This document shows positions 1 through 64,000 of a stretch of DNA of 64,000 nt, one piece after another (position 1 is the first letter of the stretch; each line of letters opens with the position of its first letter). This DNA comes from Ascarosepion bandense (Eukaryota; Mollusca; Cephalopoda; Sepiida; Sepiidae). A model generated the notes under the pieces. That model saw only the letters and a program-made list of their open reading frames with translations. It ran no database searches and was not told the DNA's origin. The position numbers were made by a program, and so were the translations under genes. The DNA is taken from the NCBI GenBank assembly GCA_037127315.1, contig JBBBDQ010001456.1:1827501-1891500 (forward strand). The letters run 5' to 3'.

Positions 1-709
1 TATTTTTAATATATGGTATTTAAAAATGCTCGTATTCGATTAAAATGCTATAGCAAAATTTCAAAACAATTGGTGCAACCGTTTTTTAGATTAGTGAATA
101 GTAACAAACGGACAAGTACGTTTTTATTTATATAGATTGTGATAAGTAAATACAACACAGAATTTAAGGCAACTGAACTACTGCTAACCAATCATTCAAT
201 GATGATGCTGTGTATATGGTGGGATTGTGTCTTTCCACAAAAAATATGATTTGAGCAAGAAATGATCTCAATTAAATCAGAATACTGCTTTGTATGTTTC
301 CTTGTTGACTAAGCAACACTAATAGAGATAAAAAGGAGGATAGAATAATGAAGTTGCCTGAAAGATGGCAAAAAAAGGTAGTGGAACAATGTCAGATATG
401 TTTTTCAATAAAGTTTTTCTTTTTTTTTTCTTTTTTTTATCTCATAAATCTCTTAATTCAGTCCATCTTTAATGAGTCTGATAAAAAAAGTGTCCAATTT
501 AAAAATAAAATAAAAATTGAGTAGGAAGCCTCATTGTGAAAGATTTAAAGAATTGTAATTGTATTAATATTCTCAGCTTAAAGCAGTTCAAATTTATCAA
601 TGTTGGATTCACATATTTTTTAATTTACTAAGATTTTATTAATCATTGAACTTTTTTTTCAATAAAGTCTATTCTACAAAATAGTACATGAAATCAGGCA
701 TTTGATATG
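1..709. other. Intron sequence, nothing recognised
   Basis: AT-rich sequence upstream of the first visible exon, presumably part of the long DYNC1H1 intron. No coding exon, tRNA-like region or clear repeat boundary could be supported. Confidence 0.5.
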
Positions 710-711
710 TA

Positions 712-921
712 CATTCCTGATCAAAAATTTAAGACCACTTAAAAAATCTTTAAAAAGAAATTGTTTTTTACAGATAGATTTTAAACTCCTATCGCTTAAG
801 GTTACCAATACTACAATCTAAAAGGTTATGGAAACAAAAAGCTACATTTGAAACATTTTATTTAGAAATTTACATTTTTATAAATGAGGCGATTTACGCA
901 TGATCAAAATTATAAGACCAG
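712..921 (+). repeat. Left terminal inverted repeat of Tc3-like element
   Basis: About 210 bp, reverse complement of 2050-2259 with few mismatches. Outer and inner ends both carry a TGATCAAAAT-type motif, the likely transposase-binding sites. Confidence 0.88.
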
Positions 922-1003
922 GGGTATAAATTGTTAGATCTATGGTAATTCCAATGTTTTTAGTTCAGTTAGAGATTAGCAATCACTGCATAAAGGTGTT
1001 ACC

Positions 1004-1992
1004 ATGCCTAAAGCAAGCAAACTTACCAAAGTTGAGCGTTCTCGAATTCTAGAATTCCATAAGCAAGGTTTGTCACAGCGGGCGATTGCAGCTAAGGTAA
1101 ATCACAGTAAAACTGTGATTTGCAACTTTCTAAAGAACAGTGAGAATTATGGAAAAGCAAAATACTCTGGTAGGCCCCACAAAATTTCTCCTGCATTGAG
1201 TAAGAGAATAAGACGGGTTGTTATGAAAGAGGGGGGACTTTCTTCTAGTCAAATTAAGGCAGTCACAGATGCTGATTGCAGTCCCGAAACCATCAGACGA
1301 CACTTATGACAAAAAGGCATGGTAAATAAAAAGCGTAAACAAATTCCTCGGCTGCTTTCACGTCACAAGTTGGACCGCTTAAAGTTTGGTTGTGAATACC
1401 AAACATGGGACATTGAGAAGTGGAAGAAAGTCCTGTTTTCTGATGAGAAAAAATTCAATCTAGATGGTCCTGATGGCTTCCAATGATATTGGCCTAACAA
1501 AAACATACCTCCTGAAATTTTCTCCACACGTCATAGTGGTGGAGGGTCCCTAATGGTATGGGGCGCCTTTTCTTACAGAGGAATGATGGAGCTCCAGGTA
1601 ATGCAGGGTTGTCAAACAGCGGCTGGTTATGTTAGCATGCTACAAAAAGCATCATTGATGATGAAGAGCCATCATTTGTGTGTGGATGGATGGTTATTCC
1701 AACAGAATAATGCTGCAATCCACGCTGCAAGACGGACTTTGACCTTTCTATAGGAAAATGGAGTCCATCTCTTGGGACATCCTGCATGCTCACCAGACTT
1801 GAACACAATTGAAAATTGACAAGAGATGTTTATCGAAATGGCAAACAATATTCAACAAAAAATGAACTTTGTGAAGCCATCTTCAGAAGCTGGAGCAACA
1901 TCCCCCACACCTTAATGGAAATGCTTATTTCTAGCATGCCCGACAGAATTTTTGAAGTCATCAAAAGCAGTGGAGGTAGAACTCATTATTAA
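1004..1992 (+). pseudogene. Tc3-like transposase pseudogene
   Basis: Starts MPKASKLTKVERSRILEFHK, a bipartite helix-turn-helix DNA-binding region (residues 1-101), then a DDE catalytic domain after a stop at 1306-1308. Further stops lie at about 1484, 1750 and 1817, at least two of them looking like TGG to TGA changes. The first catalytic Asp is kept in FSDEKKF (1442-1444), the second is Asn in QQNNAAIH (1706-1708), and the final Glu motif SPDLNTIEN is recognisable near 1795-1815. Confidence 0.88.
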
Positions 1993-2049
1993 ATTTGGTT
2001 GTTGAATGTTTTCATACACTTTTTGTACAATTTCGTAGAATTTTTGTCT

Positions 2050-2259
2050 CTGGTCTTATAATTTTGATCATGTGTAAATCGCCTCATTTTATAAAAATGT
2101 AAATTTCTAAATAAAATGTTTGAAATATAGCTTTTTGTTTCCATAACCTTTTAGATTGTAGTATTGGTAACCTTAAGTGGGAGGAGTTTAAAATCTATCT
2201 GTAAAAAAAAATTTCTTTTTAAAGATTTTTAAGTGGTCTTAAAATTTTGATCAAGAGTG
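2050..2259 (-). repeat. Right terminal inverted repeat of Tc3-like element
   Basis: Reverse complement of 712-921. Ends next to the TA at 2260-2261. Confidence 0.88.
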
Positions 2260-2699
2260 TATATTAAAGATGTATTAGTGCAGGTAGACAAAAATCTGGA
2301 ACATTTATTGTTAGAATTAACAAATTAGTTTGAAATATAGTTAGAACTACTGATACTTGAATAGGTATCCAAAACTGTCCTAGTTTATTGTGCAAACATG
2401 TTAAAATAGTGGAATTTCCTTCCAATTCAACTGATATCTCGTTTATTTTCAAGGTTATTTTGGTAAAATTAGTATGTAAACAAGACTTAACCTTTTCTCT
2501 TTCTGAAGGTATAATTCTTTTTCATATGTGATGATTAGTTTTTATTCTATTTCTTTAAATTGTGTTACTATTACAATGATGACTATGTGGAAATTGTTAC
2601 AAAGTGAGTAGATATTGAAGTTTTTTAACTAAATTAATAAACCTAAAAATAGTGTTCATATATGAACACTATTTTTGCATGAAGACTGTATTCAATTGC

Positions 2700-3646
2700 T
2701 TTTCTTTTTCTTTTTTTCTTTTTTTTTTTTTCTTTGCCATGTTCACTGTACTGTAGGATAGTTTCATCTATGGGTACAATGTCATCAGTAATCTTTTGTT
2801 TTAGATCAAGGATGTTCCATTTGATTAATGATATCTTTAACATAGAAAAAAAGTCCAGGGAAGTGATGAATGAGGTGGCCAGGGAATTGGGTGATCTCTT
2901 CCAATCCACTGGTCTGGAAATGTTTGATTTAGGAACTCATGAATATGCAGTCCCCAATGTGATGGTGCACCATCTTACTGGAAAATGGTTAGTTTAAGGT
3001 CATCAAGTTTTGGTACCACATAGTCAGGTGAAAGTTAACATTTGCAGTATTAATCTTGAAGGAAAATGAACCAGTGATTCAATTGCTCATGATCCCATGC
3101 CACTCATTCACCTTTAGACTATCTTGGCAAAGTTCTTTAGTCACATGGGGATGTCTTGTTCCTTAGATTTTCACAATGTGTTCAGTTTCCCTGAAACATG
3201 AAAGATTGTACCTCATCATTAAAACAAATTCTTTCCTGCATGTTAACTGCAAACTCTTTTTGTCTAGGTTTATCCTTTGGCTCGAGTGTCTGTAAGAGTG
3301 CATTTTGTAAGCATAAAGTCGGAAGGTCTTTTGTAGGACTTTTTGTACTGTTGAACATGGCACCTGTAACTGTCTGGCAGCAGTATAGAAGGACTTTGTA
3401 GGAGAATGATGAAAGGCTTGTCTTACACAATCATTGTTTTCCTCAGATGTTCATGGCCGTCCAATCCCCACTTTCTCCAATAATGTCCTTTTCTCCATGA
3501 ATTTCTTGTACCATGCATGAATTGACAGACTTGATGGTGGATCTCTTTCATACTTAGTTCCATAGTTTCACTGAGTTTGCATATCCGATGTTGTTTTAAT
3601 AAACCATGGCACACATTGTGCATTTTCTTGACGAGTAGCCATTATT
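2700..3646 (-). pseudogene. Mariner-like transposase relic with DUF4817-type N-terminus
   Basis: Read on the minus strand from 3646, it starts MATRQENAQCVPWFIKT and continues through RDPPSSLSIHAWYKKFMEK, a helix-turn-helix segment of the DUF4817 type common in invertebrate DNA transposons, then the catalytic part with SLKVNEWHGIM and VHHHIGDCI, and a C-terminal DLKQKITDDI segment near 2775. Several frameshifts and stops break it. No convincing terminal repeats were found. An open + strand frame at 2734-2997 is a shadow of this relic, not a dynein exon. Confidence 0.75.
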
Positions 3647-4029
3647 AAGGGGTTCATGTAACAGTACCTCTTTCATCAACAGGATAACTGAAATACACAG
3701 ATGCTATGTGAATAAGAATTTTGATAGCAACTAAGTACCTAGAACAAATCTGATTAAGATATCTCATCAATTGTCTTTGTAATATATTTTTTAAATTGGA
3801 AAGAAACTTTATGTATCTCTTGTATATATGGGGAAAATAATTTTTTTTTTTTTATATACCAAGAATTTCTTTCCCCTAAAATGTGTTTTAATATTTCATA
3901 TTTTGATAATTTCCAAAAATTTATTTCATAGGCTGCCTATTATTCATAGCAACTGGAATTCTTGTGAACATTTCAGTATTTTTCTTTTTGACAAAAAGCT
4001 TGATATTTTTGTCATCCAATTTATTTCAG

Positions 4030-61143
<57,114 letters not shown>

Positions 61144-61428
61144 GTAAGTTGAATTTATTTTATTATTGCTACTTTTTGTGTCTCTCTCTCTCTCTCTCTC
61201 TCTCTAATATATATATATATATTAATTAAGCTATAATTTAAATAGTCTTGAACCACCCACCGAGGACAAACTCGGAGGGAAAAGAAGGGGAAGTAAAAAA
61301 AAAGAAACAAACAAGTACATGAACAAAAAGTCAAGTACTCGTAAGAAAGAAAAAAACCAAGATGAAAACCCTAACACTAAAGTGCTCAATACGAAAGTAG
61401 AGCAACAAAGACAGAAAATCTAAGCAAG

Positions 61429-61481
61429 AGCCAACAGACCTACCTAGGTTTCACCCTACGGCTTGTCAGGGTAGATTGGCT
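61429..61481 (-). ncRNA. Hammerhead motif, left arm of PLE
   Basis: Minus strand: stem I AGCCAA with TTGGCT, CTGACAA where CTGANGA is expected (G8 to A), short stem II CCGTAGGG region, intact GAAA, stem III ACCT/AGGT closed by AGGT, cleavage triplet GTC. One core change. Confidence 0.62.
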
Positions 61482-61534
61482 GACAACAAAGATTTAAAGT
61501 AGCAAATATATAGGTACTCGAGTTCAAAATAAAG

Positions 61535-62370
61535 ATAATCTGTATAGCATTCCTAAGGGTATAGCATACAGATTATCCACCAATACAACGTCTAACTGTG
61601 ATATATTTGATAAATACAAAAAAACTTACCAAGATGCATTGATCAAAAGTGGATACAGAGATAACTTAGAATTTATTAAAACTAAATCTCCCAAAAATAA
61701 AAATAGACAAAGGAGGGTTATTTGGTTTAGTCCTCCCTTTAACAAGGAAGTAAAAACCAAGATAGGTAAAAATATTCTTTTTGATATTAAAACAAAATTT
61801 TGGTAAAGATAGCCCTTTACATAAAATTAACAAAAACACGATAAAATTGAGTTATTCTTGTTTGCCCAATATAGGTAAACTTATAAACGGTCTAAACAAA
61901 ACTAAAATCAGAAAGACTAACATTAACAATAAGATAACATGCAATTGTAGAGTCAAATCCAATTGTCCCTTAAACGGTAAATGCCAGAAATCTTGCGTGG
62001 TATATAAAGTTAACGTGTACAAAAATGAGAATGACGTACAACCTAAGACGTATATAGGTGCCACACAAGACACCTTTAAGATTAGGTTTTATAACCACTT
62101 CAGCACCTTTTAAGCATGAAAAATATAGCCACAATACATTGCTAGTGTCCTATGTATAGAAAATTAAAAAAAACTACGAATAAAGATCCCATTTTGAAAT
62201 GGGAAATACTAAAACAATGTTCGAAATATAAACCAGGTAGTAAATTCTGTAATTTATGCAGGGAGGAAAAACTAGCTATTGCATCATTTGAACTTACACA
62301 GGATTTACTTAATTCTAAATCCAAAATCCTACATAAATGCAAGCATATGAAAAATTGCCTACTGAATTAG
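61535..62370 (+). pseudogene. PLE RT C-terminus and GIY-YIG endonuclease, broken
   Basis: RRVIWFSPPFNKEVKTKIGK near 61710-61770 (end of the RT/linker), a frameshift near 61795, then open codons 61781-62113 with SYSCLPNIGKLING, ITCNCRVKSNCPLNGKCQKS (Cys-rich linker), VVYKVNVYKNEND and TYIGATQDTFKIRFYNH (GIY-YIG core), then KDPILKWEIL and CNLCREEKLAIASF in further frames up to 62370. The element lacks the upstream RT core. Confidence 0.88.
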
Positions 62371-62502
62371 ACTATCGCTTAATTGTTCTCTTTTTTTATA
62401 ATAATAATATTGATTGTCCCCCCCCACCTTTCTTGTGTGTTGGTGTCTTCTTTATTTTGAACTCAAGTATGTATATATTTGCTACTTTAAATCTTTGTTG
62501 TC

Positions 62503-62555
62503 AGCCAATTTCCCCTGACGAGCTGTAGGGTGAAAGCTAGGTAGGTTTGTTGGCT
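62503..62555 (+). ncRNA. Hammerhead motif, right arm of PLE
   Basis: Plus strand: stem I AGCCAA (62503-62508) with TTGGCT (62550-62555), intact CTGACGA (62515-62521), short stem II GCT-GTAG-GGT region, intact GAAA (62532-62535), stem III AGCT/AGGT with one G-G mismatch, cleavage base U at 62547. Both conserved core boxes are intact; stem III is weakened. Confidence 0.65.
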
Positions 62556-62570
62556 CTTGCTTAGATTTTC

Positions 62571-62573
<3 letters not shown>

Positions 62574-62643
<70 letters not shown>
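62574..62643. repeat. (TG)n(TA)n microsatellite
   Basis: TG units then about 25 TA units directly after the PLE right arm. Confidence 0.93.
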
Positions 62644-62647
<4 letters not shown>

Positions 62648-63029
62648 ACACTTTGGAGTTTCATGCCCTATGTAACCATTAGGTGCATATTATGAACTGA
62701 CTGTTCCCGGATTTTAATTTCTGGTTCTCACAATGTTAGGGTAGTTATAATACTGGAATATTTTTTTACTTTAATTTTATAATTTAATTAAAAATAAAAT
62801 TTGAAATTAAAAAGTAAAAACTCAAAAATTAAATTAATTGGGAGAATATTTTTAAGGCAGATGATACATGGTTTGTGCATATGTATCCTGTATGTTTGTC
62901 TATATGTGTCTTGCTTTTACTTAGGGGGGAAAAAAATTTAATAATCATAACTGTAAAAATGTCTATATAGAAAAATCTGGGTTAATATACTTTAGCAGAG
63001 GTTTATTTCTGTTTGCATGTAATCAATTC

Positions 63030-63290
63030 ACTTCTTTTTGTCTACCCTGTTGGTGGGGCATCAGAATACACCAACTGCTCTCCTGCAGAGGGTAAAAGTC
63101 CCTTAATGGTGCCACCTGTTGGCTGTGGGTGGCGACCCGTGATGCCTGGGGACAGGATCCTGGTGGTTGAGCAGGTTGTGACCCAGGTATAAAGTGGTCA
63201 CGACCTTGCAACACACCACTTTGGCTCTTACCTGGGCTAGACAAGCGGTCAAAGAGGCCTGATCCGATCAATTAGCTAGTCATGTCAAGC
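63030..63290. repeat. GC-rich repeat-like block, unclassified
   Basis: About 260 bp of markedly higher GC, with GGTATAAAGTGGTCACGACC (63186-63205), a TATA-like core, in its second half. Could be the 5' promoter region of the LINE whose ORF1 starts further right, or an independent repeat. Not resolvable here. Confidence 0.4.
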
Positions 63291-63739
63291 CCTAACACTT
63301 ACAAATGTCGACCACAACATCCAAAAATAAGACCCAAAGATACTACAATATCTCTTTACTGTTACCACAAATACATAAGTGTTAGAAGGCGGTGACAAGA
63401 GTCAATCATTTATTCAGACAAAACCATGTGACTGTTCCTTACCCAATGTTTTTATAAAACTAGGAAAACGAAACGGAAGAAAGAATCAGAGAATGACCGT
63501 GGAAACTCAACTAATTGAGTATACTTTTCTGTATCCCTGAGATGAAAGGGCGAATGGGTTTCCCCTCTAATATCTCCCACATTTGGGCTCCGAGGATAGT
63601 GGGGAGCAAGAAAGATGAAAAAAATCAAACATTTACATGGAAACTGAAAAACCTCAATAAAAAGAACCCAGAAACCAGATAAAGAACAATGGAAAAACTA
63701 AAAGAATGTACTCTATTTCTGATATCTCCAACTCGGTGA

Positions 63740-64000
63740 GTGGGAGTCCAAATCAGAGAAAAACAATTCTTCTGCATATATAGAAAGGAAAAACTTCTCA
63801 AGATTCATAGTTATTGAAATCTTAAAAGGAAAAAAAATCGGTGAACTATCTCCATTTTTAATTGAAAAAATTCTATCCCAAAATAGTAACCCCAAAACAG
63901 TTAAAAAAAAATGGAAACCTTTAGTTGAAGTAGATAATTATAGAGATACTCAAAATCTCTTGGAAATTAAAAAATTCCACACCTGCCAATGTAAGTTCTT
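63740..64000 (+). pseudogene. LINE ORF1 (gag-like) N-terminal fragment, runs off the window
   Basis: Open + frame with FSRFIVIEILKGKKIGELSP, FLIEKILSQNSNPKTVKK, PLVEVDNYRDTQNLLEIKKF and HTCQCK, matching the start of the ORF1/gag-like RNA-binding protein of Jockey/I-group LINEs (the SPFLIEK and LLVEV segments). No stop before the window end, so integrity is unknown. Confidence 0.65.

Larger units (their letters stand above)
710..2261 (+). mobile_element. Tc3-like Tc1/mariner DNA transposon with long terminal inverted repeats
   Basis: The outer ends are flanked by TA dinucleotides (710-711 and 2260-2261), the normal target site of the superfamily. Terminal inverted repeats of about 210 bp (712-921 and 2050-2259) are near-identical, and the outer motif TGATCAAAAT..AAGACCA recurs at the inner edge of each arm, as in Tc3-type elements with internal transposase-binding sites. 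A broken transposase lies between them. Likely inactive because of stops and a catalytic change. Confidence 0.9.
61411..62573 (+). mobile_element. Penelope-like element fragment with hammerhead-bearing inverted terminal repeats
   Basis: Arms 61411-61534 and 62450-62573 (124 bp each) are reverse complements with few differences and each carries a hammerhead motif. Between them lies the C-terminal PLE coding part on plus. The right arm ends in a TG/TA microsatellite. Inverted partial terminal repeats around a 5'-truncated copy are a known PLE layout. Confidence 0.88.

Noticed and set aside
2734..2997. Open + strand frame of 87 codons just before the first dynein exon
   Set aside because: The minus strand here encodes the C-terminal part of a transposase relic continuing from 3646, so this frame is its shadow; it does not resemble dynein.

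Overview
This is animal nuclear DNA, strongly AT-rich, carrying the middle portion of one large intron-rich gene on the + strand: the cytoplasmic dynein 1 heavy chain (DYNC1H1 orthologue). I placed 37 coding exons (4030-61143). All have AG/GT borders and mutually compatible phases, and they join into 2011 uninterrupted codons plus two bases. They cover the end of the tail, the linker and AAA1, AAA2 and most of AAA3 of the motor ring, with three intact P-loops. The roughly 800 N-terminal residues, and AAA4, the microtubule-binding stalk, AAA5, AAA6 and the C-terminus, lie outside the window. No second host gene was found.

The other ~90 percent is intron, filled with repeats. DNA transposons of the Tc1/mariner superfamily lie at 710-2261, 2700-3646, 20810-22168, 22724-23579, 29640-29830, 33430-34290 and 41785-42945. 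Non-LTR retrotransposons lie at 15720-18240, 24060-25320, 26577-28960, 53700-55655 with another LINE nested inside, and an ORF1 fragment at the right edge. A Gypsy-like relic lies at 57975-59850. Two promoter-bearing LTR-like blocks lie at 45475-46400 and 51281-51740. One tRNA-derived SINE family is present in three good copies (19198-19424, 24943-25246, 55670-55971) plus relics.

The most interesting layer is a set of Penelope-like elements (PLEs) and inverted-repeat elements that carry hammerhead self-cleaving ribozyme motifs. One hammerhead on the minus strand at about 43021-43080 has every core base and all three helices intact. Others, with one or a few core changes, lie in inverted arms at 10238-10749 and 61411-62573, and in PLE tails at 8457-8488, 25536-25561 and 49072-49103. 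PLE GIY-YIG endonuclease or reverse-transcriptase fragments lie beside several of them. Hammerheads in PLE terminal repeats are known as a class; the density and near-complete preservation here, inside introns of a housekeeping motor gene, is what deserves checking.

Organism: the repeat mix, kilobase introns, long TA and T tracts and the tRNA-SINE family suggest a lophotrochozoan, most likely a cephalopod mollusc such as an octopus. This is inference from style and repeat types, not a proven identification.
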